From Schauerella fraxinea (lineage in GTDB: Bacteria > Pseudomonadota > Gammaproteobacteria > Burkholderiales > Burkholderiaceae_B), in NCBI GenBank assembly GCA_030849965.1, contig JAVDKL010000001.1:1532554-1596553 (forward strand): a stretch of 64,000 nucleotides of DNA, written 5' to 3'. The notes beneath the pieces were generated by a model. The model saw only the letters and a program-made list of their open reading frames with translations, was not told where the DNA came from and ran no database searches. Shown here piece after piece: positions 8,252 through 16,282 of the stretch. The translations under genes and the position numbers were made by a program. Position 1 is the stretch's first letter; each line of letters begins with the position of its first letter.

Positions 8252-9451
8252 ATGGATGCATTGAAAGGCTTGCGGGTGGTCGACTTCTCCAAGGTGTTGG
8301 CCGGCCCGCTGTGCACGCAGTATCTGGGCGACATGGGCGCCGAAGTCATCAAGGTCGAGGCGCTCAATGGCGACGACACGCGCCGCTGGCCGCCCTTTCG
8401 CGATGGCGACGGCACGGTGTTCTTGAGCGCGAACCGCAACAAGCAAAGCATCGCGATCGATCTGAAAACGCCCGGCGGCAAAGAGGTTGCACAACGCCTG
8501 ATCGCCTCGGCGGATATTCTCGTCGAGAGCTTCGGCCCTGGCGTCACCGAACGGCTCGGCATGGATTACGCCACGCTGCACGCGCAATATCCCAGCCTCG
8601 TGTATTGCACGATCACGGGTTTCGGCACGGAAGGTCCGCTGAACCGCGGCAAGGGCTACGACGTGATTCTCCAAGCGTTCAGCGGCATGATGTCGATCAC
8701 CGGGGATGACGCCGGCCCCGCCGCGCGCAGCCCGATTTCGCCGATCGACCAGGCCACCGGCATGCATGCGTCGATCGGCATCCTCGCCGCCGTCATCAAG
8801 CGCATGCAAACGGGTGTGGGCACGCATATCGACGCCTGCCTGTTCGATACGTCGCTCGCGTTCATGGCGTACGTGATGCAAAGCTATTGGGAGCGCCACA
8901 CCGAGCCGCGCCGCTGGGGCTCGGCGCACGAATCGCTCTGCCCCTATCAGGTGTTCGACACCAGCGATAAGCCGATGCTGCTTGGCGTGGCGAACGACAC
9001 CCTCTGGCAGGCTTTCTGCCGCGAGGTCAACGCACCCGAGCTGGCGCAAGACCCGCGCTTCACCACCAATGCCGACCGCGTTGCGCATCGCAGCGAGGTA
9101 CTGGCGGAAGTCGGCGCGCGGCTGGCGCCGCATTCGTGCAGCGACTGGCTCGCCCGGTTCTCAAAGGCCGGCATTCCTTGCGCACCCATCCACGGCATCG
9201 GCGAAGTGCTCGACCACCCGCATACCCAGGCCAGCGGCATGGTCCACCACTTCGACGTGTCGGGCCATCGCGACCTCAACGTAATTGCGCAGCCCCTGCG
9301 ATTCGATGGTCAACGCCCCCAACCCTCGCGGGCTCCCCCGCTTCTTGGCGAGCACACGCGGTCGATTCTCGGCGACCTGGGCTACGACGAAGACCAGATC
9401 GCGGCCCATCTTGCGAGCGGCGCGTTGTTCAGCCGCCCGGCCACCGTTTAG
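8252..9451 (+). CDS. CaiB/BaiF family (class III) CoA transferase
   Basis: A 399-residue protein opening with LKGLRVVDFSKVLAGPLCTQYLGDMGAEVIKVE, the class III CoA-transferase signature, and continuing with GDDTRRWPP and LSANRNKQSIAIDLK. The catalytic Asp is expected in the SPISPIDQATGMHA region. It would activate an organic acid by moving CoA from a donor such as succinyl-CoA or acetyl-CoA. It is 20 bp after the BKACE gene and probably provides the activation step of the operon. Confidence 0.92.
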   Translation: MDALKGLRVVDFSKVLAGPLCTQYLGDMGAEVIKVEALNGDDTRRWPPFRDGDGTVFLSANRNKQSIAIDLKTPGGKEVAQRLIASADILVESFGPGVTERLGMDYATLHAQYPSLVYCTITGFGTEGPLNRGKGYDVILQAFSGMMSITGDDAGPAARSPISPIDQATGMHASIGILAAVIKRMQTGVGTHIDACLFDTSLAFMAYVMQSYWERHTEPRRWGSAHESLCPYQVFDTSDKPMLLGVANDTLWQAFCREVNAPELAQDPRFTTNADRVAHRSEVLAEVGARLAPHSCSDWLARFSKAGIPCAPIHGIGEVLDHPHTQASGMVHHFDVSGHRDLNVIAQPLRFDGQRPQPSRAPPLLGEHTRSILGDLGYDEDQIAAHLASGALFSRPATV

Positions 9452-9479
9452 CGCGCCTACTTGCTCAAGGAGCATCGTC

Positions 9480-10253
9480 GTGTCCATCGATCTTTCAGTT
9501 TCCGGTGGCATTGCCACCATCACCATCAACCGCCCCGAAAAACGCAACGCCCTCGATCAGGCGCACTACGACGCGCTCTCGGCCGCATGGTGCGAAGTGC
9601 GCGACAACGACGCCATTCGCGTGGCGGTCGTCACCGGTGCCGGCGATCAATCCTTTTGCGCCGGCGCCGACATCAAGGCGTTTCTTGGCGATGCGCCGCC
9701 GCTCAACGCGCTGATGCATACGCAGCAATCGCAATTGCTCAACCGCGGACTGGAAGTGTGGAAACCCGTCGTGGCAGCGATCAACGGCTACTGTCTGGGC
9801 GGCGGCATGACCTTGCTTCTGGCCACCGATCTGCGCGTGTGCGTGCCTACCGCCACCTTCGGCTTGAGCGAGGTGAAGCGCGGCGCGTTTCCGGCCAACG
9901 GCGGCACGCAGCGCATCGCACAGCAGCTCCCGCATCCCATTGCGATGGAAATGCTGTTGTTGGGCGATGCCATCGATGCCACGCGCGCCGAGCGCTGGGG
10001 CCTCGTGAACCGCATCGTCGAGCCGGCCGATCTGCTGCCCACGGCCATGGACTACGCCACCCGGCTGGCCGCCAATGCGCCGCTCGCCGTCCAGGCGGCC
10101 AAGGAACTTGCGCTGCGCAGCCGCGACGCCGACCTCGCCACCGGCTTGCGCATGGAGCAACTGTTCTTGCGCATTCTGCAGAACTCCGAAGACCTGACCG
10201 AGGGCCGCGACGCATTCGCCGAAAAACGCCCGCCGGTGTTCCACGGACGCTAA
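9480..10253 (+). CDS. Enoyl-CoA hydratase/isomerase family protein
   Basis: A 257-residue crotonase-fold protein starting at GTG 9480, with AAGGAG upstream. It shows the oxyanion-hole segments SFCAGADIKAF and AINGYCLGGGMTLLLATD. Both hydratase glutamates appear conserved, in FGLSEVKRG and in AMEMLLLGD. The reaction is likely reversible hydration of a 2-enoyl-CoA. Its end is 71 bp before the CitE-like gene, and the start lies 28 bp after the CoA transferase. Confidence 0.9.
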   Translation: MSIDLSVSGGIATITINRPEKRNALDQAHYDALSAAWCEVRDNDAIRVAVVTGAGDQSFCAGADIKAFLGDAPPLNALMHTQQSQLLNRGLEVWKPVVAAINGYCLGGGMTLLLATDLRVCVPTATFGLSEVKRGAFPANGGTQRIAQQLPHPIAMEMLLLGDAIDATRAERWGLVNRIVEPADLLPTAMDYATRLAANAPLAVQAAKELALRSRDADLATGLRMEQLFLRILQNSEDLTEGRDAFAEKRPPVFHGR

Positions 10254-10324
10254 CCCGATCGCCACTCCCGTTACTGCCAGCATTGCCCACCTTGCCGGCG
10301 GCCAAAAAAACAAAGGAACTTTTC

Positions 10325-11200
10325 ATGCCTTTCCGATCCCTCCTCTTCGTTCCCGGCGATAGCGAGCGCAAGCAAGCCAAGGCTGAAAGCGTCGGCGCCG
10401 ATGTGCTCATCCTCGACCTCGAAGACTCGGTCGACATCAGCCGCCTGCCCATCGCGCGCGACATGGTGCGCGACTATCTGACGGCACACACCACGCGCCG
10501 CGCGCAACTGTGGGTGCGCATCAATCCCCTGGATTCCGGCCTGGCCCTCGATGACCTCGCGGCCGTCGTGCGTGGCAAGCCCGACGGCATCTTGCTGCCC
10601 AAGGTGGCAGGCGGCGCCGATATTGCGTTGCTGGACAATTACCTCAGCGCGCTGGAAGCCCGTGACGGTGTCGCGCCAGGCACGATCGGCATCCTGCCGG
10701 TCGCCACCGAGACGGCCCAGGCGCTGTTCGGCCTGGGCACGTACTTCGCCAAGTCCGAGCGCTTGCGCGGGCTGACCTGGGGCGCGGAAGACCTGGCGGC
10801 TGCGGTCGGCGCGATCAGCAATCGCCTCGACGATGGCGAGTACGACTTCACCTACAAGCTTGCCCGCTCGCTGTGCCTGCTGGGTGCGCATGCTGCCGGT
10901 GTGGCGCCCATCGACACCATCTGGGGCAACTTTCGGGATGCCGAAGGCCTGATGCGCGACGCCAAACTGGCGCGCCGCGCAGGCTTCACCGGCAAGATCG
11001 CCATCCATCCCGATCAGGTGGCGCCCATCAACGAAGCGTTCACGCCTACCGAAGCCGAGCTCGCCCGCGCCCAACGCATCGTGCAGGCGTTTGCGGATTC
11101 ACCCGGCGTCGGCACGCTGCAGCTCGATGGCGAGATGCTCGACCGGCCGCATTTAAAGCAAGCGCAACGCACCCTGGCGTCGGCACCCGCCGCCGCCTGA
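10325..11200 (+). CDS. HpcH/HpaI-type CoA-ester lyase (CitE-like)
   Basis: A 291-residue TIM-barrel protein beginning FRSLLFVPGDSERKQAKAESVGADVLILDLEDSV, typical of CitE-like lyases. Further conserved blocks are WVRINPLDSG, GILLPKV and GFTGKIAIHPDQVAPINEAF. Relatives split citramalyl-CoA, malyl-CoA or 3-hydroxy-3-methylglutaryl-like esters into acetyl-CoA plus a keto acid, with Mg2+. With a MaoC hydratase and a CoA transferase in the same operon, citramalyl-CoA or a homologue is a reasonable guess (inference). Confidence 0.9.
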   Translation: MPFRSLLFVPGDSERKQAKAESVGADVLILDLEDSVDISRLPIARDMVRDYLTAHTTRRAQLWVRINPLDSGLALDDLAAVVRGKPDGILLPKVAGGADIALLDNYLSALEARDGVAPGTIGILPVATETAQALFGLGTYFAKSERLRGLTWGAEDLAAAVGAISNRLDDGEYDFTYKLARSLCLLGAHAAGVAPIDTIWGNFRDAEGLMRDAKLARRAGFTGKIAIHPDQVAPINEAFTPTEAELARAQRIVQAFADSPGVGTLQLDGEMLDRPHLKQAQRTLASAPAAA

Positions 11201-11253
11201 CGATGTATGGACGATCGGCCATCAGAGTCCGGCGTCTACCCAGGAGACAAACC

Positions 11254-12222
11254 ATGCGATTCCTTCTCAAATCGTTCTGCATTGCCGCGTGCCTGGCCGT
11301 GGCTGCCACGGCCCACGCGGCGGACACCTATCCCAACAAGCCCATTCGCATGGTGACGGCGTTCGGCGCCGGCAGCGCCAGCGATATCGTCGCCCGCATG
11401 CTGGGCGAGCGCCTGGGTGCGGCGCTGGGCCAACCCGTGATCGTCGAAAACAAACCCGGCGCGTCGGGCCAGGTGGCCAGCGATTTCGTGTCGCGCGCCG
11501 ACCCCGACGGCTATACGCTGATGCTGGCCACCAACACCACGCACTCGTCCAACCCATATCTCTTCACCACGTTGCGCTACGACCCCATCAAGGATTTCAC
11601 CCCGCTCGTGCAGGTGTGCAACTTCCCGTTCGTGCTGGTGGTGAGTTCGAAGCTGGGGGTGGACGACGTGAAAGGACTCGTCTCGTACGCCAAAACGCAT
11701 CGCGACACGATGAACTACGCGTATGGCAACAGCACCGGCCAGATCGCCGCAGCCTCGTTCAACAAGATCAGCAACCTGGGGGCCGATGCCATTCCCTACA
11801 AGAGCACGCCGCAGGCGATGACGGACGTGATCGGCGGGCGGGCATCGTTCATGTTTGTGGATCTGGCGTCGGCCGCGGGGCAGATCGAAGCCGGCAGCCT
11901 GAAGGCGCTCGCCGTGTCCACCGAAAAGCGCAGTGCACTCGCGCCGAAGCTGCCATCGATCTCCGAAGCACTCGGTCAGCCTGGGTTTGACCTCGCGGCA
12001 TGGGTCGGCATCTTCGGTCCGGCCAAAATGCCGCCGGCCGTGTCGGATCGGTTGAGCACCGAGCTCTACAAGATCGTGTCGTCCAAGGAAGTGCAGGACA
12101 AACTCACGCAAATGGGCGCCGAGCCCACGCCTTTCAAGGCCAGCGAATTCGGCCCTTATGTGCAGCGCCAATTGAGCGTGTGGGGCGACAAGGTGAAGCA
12201 AGCTGGGATCGAGCCGCAATGA
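11254..12222 (+). CDS. Bug-family periplasmic solute-binding protein
   Basis: A 322-residue protein with a signal peptide ending AHAA and the Bug/TctC opening DTYPNKPIRMVTAFGAGSASDIVARM. It also has the second loop VENKPGASGQVAS, the PDGYT motif and an Ile-Glu-Pro-Gln end. Family members bind carboxylates for tripartite tricarboxylate transporters. The residue after the first loop is Ser/Ala rather than the usual Gly-Gly-Thr-Asp. No TctA/TctB gene is nearby. It ends overlapping the possible ATG at 12219 of the next gene. Confidence 0.92.
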   Translation: MRFLLKSFCIAACLAVAATAHAADTYPNKPIRMVTAFGAGSASDIVARMLGERLGAALGQPVIVENKPGASGQVASDFVSRADPDGYTLMLATNTTHSSNPYLFTTLRYDPIKDFTPLVQVCNFPFVLVVSSKLGVDDVKGLVSYAKTHRDTMNYAYGNSTGQIAAASFNKISNLGADAIPYKSTPQAMTDVIGGRASFMFVDLASAAGQIEAGSLKALAVSTEKRSALAPKLPSISEALGQPGFDLAAWVGIFGPAKMPPAVSDRLSTELYKIVSSKEVQDKLTQMGAEPTPFKASEFGPYVQRQLSVWGDKVKQAGIEPQ

Positions 12223-12242
12223 CCCCGCACGCGGAGGTTCCC

Positions 12243-13007
12243 ATGGATCCGCCGGATCCCATGCTCGACGAACGCGTGTCCGTCGAGCGCGATGGCGGCG
12301 TGGCCATCGTGCGCCTGAACCGGCCCGATCGGCTGAATGCCCTGGCCGAGCCCATGAAGGAAAAGATGGGCTCGGTGTTCGAGTCGCTCAGCCGCGACCC
12401 CGAGGTACGCGCCGTGTTGCTGTGCGCGGCGGGCCGTGCATTCTGTGCCAGCGGCGACGTGACCTCGATGGGTGCGTTCACCGTGGATTCGGCGCAGGAC
12501 CGGCTCAAGCGCGCGCATCGCATGATCATCAATCTCGCGCGCATCGATAAGCCCGTGATTGCCGCCGTGCAAGGGCCGGTGGTGGGTATCGGCTGGAGCA
12601 TGGCGTTGGCCTGCGACACGATCATTGCCGCAGACGACGCTTACTTCGCGCAGGTATTCAAGAACGTGGGCCTTACCCCGGATGGCGGTGGCGTGTTTTT
12701 CCTGGCGCAGAATCTGGGCGTGCTGCGGGCGAAAGCGCTGGTGCTGTCGGGGCGCAAGGTACCGGCCGAGGAAGCGCTTGCGCTCGGCCTCGTCGAGCAG
12801 GTGGTTGCCGCCGAGGCGCTGTTCGACACCGCCCTCGCCCACGCGCACACGCTCGCCGCCGGCCCCACGTTGGCGTTCGCATTGGGCAAGCGGATGTTCA
12901 AGCACGTTTACACTCCCGCACTCGAAACCTTTCTGGACGCTGAGTCCTGGGCGCAGTCCGTTGCCTTGATGAGTGAAGACCATGCGGAAGGCGCGCGCCT
13001 TTCTTGA
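12243..13007 (+). CDS. Enoyl-CoA hydratase family protein with frameshifted C-terminus
   Basis: A 254-residue crotonase-fold protein with VAIVRLNRPDRLNAL, GRAFCASGDV and GPVVGIGWSMALACD. I chose ATG 12243 because GGAGG lies 5 nt before it; an ATG at 12219 overlaps the previous stop. The frame stops with AEGARLS at 13007. The next frame, read from 12997, continues AFLEKRKPQFSGR to a stop at 13038, which is the usual C-terminus of this family. One base therefore seems to be missing in the GC-repeat tract 12991-12998. Most of the fold is intact, so activity may survive. Confidence 0.85.
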   Translation: MDPPDPMLDERVSVERDGGVAIVRLNRPDRLNALAEPMKEKMGSVFESLSRDPEVRAVLLCAAGRAFCASGDVTSMGAFTVDSAQDRLKRAHRMIINLARIDKPVIAAVQGPVVGIGWSMALACDTIIAADDAYFAQVFKNVGLTPDGGGVFFLAQNLGVLRAKALVLSGRKVPAEEALALGLVEQVVAAEALFDTALAHAHTLAAGPTLAFALGKRMFKHVYTPALETFLDAESWAQSVALMSEDHAEGARLS

Positions 13008-13053
13008 GAAGCGTAAACCGCAGTTCTCTGGCCGCTGAGGCTGGGAGATCGCC

Positions 13054-14034
13054 ATGCATGCACTGTCCCGCACCCTCGCCGTTGTGATGATCACGGCGGC
13101 CACAGCCTCCGTCGGCGCCCCCACCCCCGCATACGCGCAGCGCTTTCCCGATCACGCGGTGCGCTTGATCGTGGGCTATGCCGCAGGCGGCGGCACCGAT
13201 CTGATCGCGCGCATCGCCGCCCAGCACCTTGCCGAAGAACTCAACGTGCCGGTGATCGTCGAAAACCGCCCGGGCGCGGGGGGCAATATCGCGACCGAAG
13301 CGGTGGCACGCGCCACACCCGATGGCTACACGTTGCTCCTGGCTGCCAACACCGTCACCATCAACCCCAGCCTTTACAAGAATCAGCCCTTCGATCTGGA
13401 GCGCGATATTCGAGGCGTGGGCGTGATTGCCAACTCGCCGATCGTGCTGCTCACGAGTCCCGCCTCGCCCTACGCGTCGTTCAACGACATGATCGCCTAC
13501 GCCAAAGGCCATCCCAACGCGATCAGTTACGGCACGCCGGGCGTAGGCACGCCGCAGCATCTGGCAGTCGAATTGATGACGCACATGACCGGCGTGAAAA
13601 TGACCCACGTGCCGTACAAGGGATCGAGTCAATCGTTGAGCGATGGCGTGGCGGGCCATATCGGTCTGGTGTCGGCCGCGATCAATTCGGGGCAGCCGTT
13701 CATGGTGAGCAACAAGCTGCGCGCATTGGCGGTGGCCGACTCCAAACGCGTCGCCAGCTTCCCCGATATGCCAGCCGTGGGCGAGATCGTGCCCGGCTAC
13801 GAAGTGCGGATCTGGTACGGCATCATGGCGCCGCGCCGCACGCCCGATGCGATCGTGACGCAGCTCAACGCCGCGTTGGGACGCGCCGTGGCCAAACCGG
13901 GCATGGCCACGCAAATGAAGGACCAGGGCTATGAAGTGGCGTTCGACAGCCCGGCCAACATGGACCGGCAGGTGCATGCCGACATCGAAAAATGGGGTGC
14001 GGTGGTCAAAGAGGCTGGGATACAGCCGGAGTAG
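13054..14034 (+). CDS. Bug-family periplasmic solute-binding protein
   Basis: A 326-residue protein with a signal peptide ending AYAQ, the first ligand loop FPDHAVRLIVGYAAGGGTDLIARI, the second loop VENRPGAGGNIATEAV and PDGYT. It is the last gene of the CoA-catabolic operon and the second Bug receptor in it. Its last 29 bp overlap the convergent YbaK-like gene. Two binding proteins in one operon may serve two related acids or differ in affinity (inference). Confidence 0.93.
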   Translation: MHALSRTLAVVMITAATASVGAPTPAYAQRFPDHAVRLIVGYAAGGGTDLIARIAAQHLAEELNVPVIVENRPGAGGNIATEAVARATPDGYTLLLAANTVTINPSLYKNQPFDLERDIRGVGVIANSPIVLLTSPASPYASFNDMIAYAKGHPNAISYGTPGVGTPQHLAVELMTHMTGVKMTHVPYKGSSQSLSDGVAGHIGLVSAAINSGQPFMVSNKLRALAVADSKRVASFPDMPAVGEIVPGYEVRIWYGIMAPRRTPDAIVTQLNAALGRAVAKPGMATQMKDQGYEVAFDSPANMDRQVHADIEKWGAVVKEAGIQPE

Positions 14035-14581
14035 CGGCGGTCTCGTCCAACGTCAACGGCAGCACCGTGACGTTGGGTAAAGACGCGAGCAGCCGCGGAT
14101 CGAGCAACAGCTTCGCTTCCCGCACGCCGGCGCCCATCACCACCTGCTCGCGCGTCATCACGGCCGCATCCACCAGCACCGGCCAATCGGCGGGCAAGCC
14201 GTAGGCCGTGATGCCGCCAAACGCCATGCCGGTTTTCTCGGTGGCGTCCTCGCGCTTGGCGAACGACAACCGCTGCGCACCGAGCGCCGCCTTGACCGCG
14301 CCGTTCACATCAAGACGCCGCGACCCCAGCGATACCAACGCGGCATGATGCTCGCCCCCCGCCTTCTTGTATTTGACGATGATGGTATTGGCGCAGTCGT
14401 CCAGGTCGAAGCCAAAGCGCGCGCTGAAGGCGGCGGTGTCCGACGCTTCATCGGGCACGGCAAACACGATCAGATCATCCAGCGGTGCCGCATCGGCCAC
14501 GCACGCAGGAAGATGAGCCGCAATGCGATCGCGTGCGATAACGTGCTGCGCAATGGCGGCGGCGCCAATAGGGGACGACAT
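14006..14581 (-). CDS. YbaK/ProX-type aminoacyl-tRNA deacylase domain protein
   Basis: A 191-residue protein with the YbaK/EbsC fold: VFAVPDEASDTAAFSARFG, TIIVKYKKAGGEHHAALVSLGSRRLDVN, the FAKREDATEKTGMAFGGITAYGLP motif and the late LVDAAVMTREQVVMGAG. Relatives hydrolyse mischarged Cys- or Ala-tRNAs as stand-alone editing factors. I chose ATG 14581, 5 nt after AAGGAG; an in-frame ATG at 14728 would overlap the EcsC gene promoter region. It overlaps the Bug gene tail to tail. Confidence 0.87.
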   Translation of the reverse strand: MSSPIGAAAIAQHVIARDRIAAHLPACVADAAPLDDLIVFAVPDEASDTAAFSARFGFDLDDCANTIIVKYKKAGGEHHAALVSLGSRRLDVNGAVKAALGAQRLSFAKREDATEKTGMAFGGITAYGLPADWPVLVDAAVMTREQVVMGAGVREAKLLLDPRLLASLPNVTVLPLTLDETAATPAVSQPL

Positions 14582-14756
14582 ACATGCTCCTTGGGACGTG
14601 GTAGAGGTGCGCGATGCGACGAAACGGCATCGCTTCCGCATGATATCGCGCGACCCGCGGTCACACGGCGCGGACCCGGTGGCGATCGCGCAATGGTGCT
14701 CGGCACGGCTATTGCACACGTCGCCCAACCCGTTTCAACCCTACAATCGGCCCAGA

Positions 14757-15602
14757 ATGAACGATATGTCGACTTCCCAGCCTTCGGGCGCGTCTTCCAG
14801 CCATGGCGTCATCATGACTCTCTCTACGCAGGACCTGACGGCGCTGCAGCGTGCGAAAACGCTGCTCGAAAATCCGGGTTTTGCCGCGCAGGTCACGAAC
14901 GTGGTTGGCGCGCCGATCGAAGCGGCCTTGAAGCGCCTACCCGACGGCGTGCATCGCAAACTTGGCAGCGCCATCGAAAGCGCCTTGCTGAAGGTTGCCA
15001 CGAGCGCCGCGCGAACGATGAAAGATACGCCGGGCGGCGCGCCTTCCACCAAACTGCACACGCTGGGCGCGGCGGTGTCGGGCGGCGTCGGCGGTTTCTT
15101 CGGCGCCTGGGCGCTGCTGGCCGAAGTGCCCGTCACCACCGGTATTATTTTTCGATCCATCGCGGATATCGCACGCAGCGAAGGCGAATCGGTAAAAGAC
15201 GCCGCCACGCTGCTGGCATGCGTGGAGGTGTTTGCCCTGGGTGGCGAATCGGATGACGACGATGCCTTCGACAGCGGCTATTACGCGGTGCGGGCGGCCA
15301 TGACGCAACAGGTCAAGGCCGCCACCGATTTTCTGACCAAAGCCGGCACCGACTCGTCCACTCCGGCACTCGTCGCCTTGATCAAGAAAGTGGCCGAACG
15401 ACTGGGCGTGGCCTACACCGAAAAGCTCGCGGCACAGTTGGTGCCGGTCGTGGGAGCCGTCGGCGGCGCGGCGGTCAACCTGCTTTTCATCACGCACTTC
15501 CAGAATATGGCGCGCGGCCACTTCGTGGTGCGAAGGCTGGAGCGGCAGTATGGCGTAAGCGCTGTGCAGGACGCCTATAACGCGCTGCCGCTGAAAGGCT
15601 GA
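14757..15602 (+). CDS. EcsC family protein
   Basis: A 281-residue protein matching the EcsC family. It has LTALQRAKTLLENPGFAAQV, a Gly-rich hydrophobic segment SGGVGGFFGAWALLAEVPVTTGIIFRSIADIARSEGE, and a second hydrophobic segment VVGAVGGAAVNLLFITHFQNMARGHF. Although named after an ABC-transporter operon gene of Bacillus, the function of this family is not established. Two glycine-rich hydrophobic stretches suggest membrane association. It diverges from the YbaK-like gene. Confidence 0.82.
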   Translation: MNDMSTSQPSGASSSHGVIMTLSTQDLTALQRAKTLLENPGFAAQVTNVVGAPIEAALKRLPDGVHRKLGSAIESALLKVATSAARTMKDTPGGAPSTKLHTLGAAVSGGVGGFFGAWALLAEVPVTTGIIFRSIADIARSEGESVKDAATLLACVEVFALGGESDDDDAFDSGYYAVRAAMTQQVKAATDFLTKAGTDSSTPALVALIKKVAERLGVAYTEKLAAQLVPVVGAVGGAAVNLLFITHFQNMARGHFVVRRLERQYGVSAVQDAYNALPLKG

Positions 15603-15728
15603 AGCGGATCTCTATTTTGTCTTGCCGCGTGGTTGGGAACCCGGTTACGCACCGCAGCACGTTATTCTTGTGCAACCGGCGGCCTGCCTTGCCGAATCTA
15701 CCGCACTGGGCTTCTGAACCATCCCGAT

Positions 15729-16070
15729 ATGACCTGTTTAATCAATCCCTTCCGTCACGCTTGTCTCGCCGCAGCTGCAGTCTTTGCAACGTGCACCGCG
15801 CTCGCCGGCGAACCGACCACCAAGCCCATACGCCCGGGCGACGAGGTTTACGCCGCCAAGTGCACGTCGTGTCACGATTTGGGCATGGGTGGCGCACCCA
15901 AACTATCCGACAAGGCGGCCTGGACGGCGCGAATCGCCCAGGATAAAGACGTGATTTATCGCCATGCCATCAAGGGATATAAGTCGATGCCCACTCGCGG
16001 CACCTGCTCAACGTGCTCCGACGACGAGATAAAAGCTGCAGTCGACTACATGATTTCGCGTGTGCAGTAA
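15729..16070 (+). CDS. Cytochrome c5-type c-type cytochrome
   Basis: A 113-residue protein with a signal peptide (to about ALAG) and one heme-binding CTSCH motif. The late MPTRGTCSTCSDDEIKAAVDYMI is typical of cytochrome c5: the Met is the axial heme ligand and the Cys pair forms a disulfide. It should carry electrons in the periplasm. The start at 15729 has a weak ribosome site; an in-frame ATG at 15633 would place about 30 residues before the signal peptide. It is a single gene 126 bp after the EcsC gene. Confidence 0.88.
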   Translation: MTCLINPFRHACLAAAAVFATCTALAGEPTTKPIRPGDEVYAAKCTSCHDLGMGGAPKLSDKAAWTARIAQDKDVIYRHAIKGYKSMPTRGTCSTCSDDEIKAAVDYMISRVQ

Positions 16071-16282
16071 GGCGAGTTGACGCAAATCCGCGACATCATC
16101 GACAAGTACGTGCGCCGCGCAAACGGATTGCGAAATCTTGATACATCGCATGATCGACTTCACAGTAAGCTGTCATCCGTTAGGTAACGGCCGGGTGCGA
16201 GACTTGCGTAGTACTGTCCCCTGATTACTGTTCGATCTCTGCGACCGGCGACGGTGGCCAAACCCCCAAGCCCTGAATTTCA

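Noticed and set aside
9285-9479. Upstream start of the first enoyl-CoA hydratase at 9285
   Set aside because: It overlaps the CoA transferase by 167 bp, has shadow composition and no ribosome site. GTG 9480 has AAGGAG and the family start.
9461-10324. Upstream part of a 579-codon frame leading into the CitE-like gene
   Set aside because: The first 288 codons overlap the enoyl-CoA hydratase in another frame and have shadow composition. The real gene starts at 10325 with a ribosome site and the family N-terminus.
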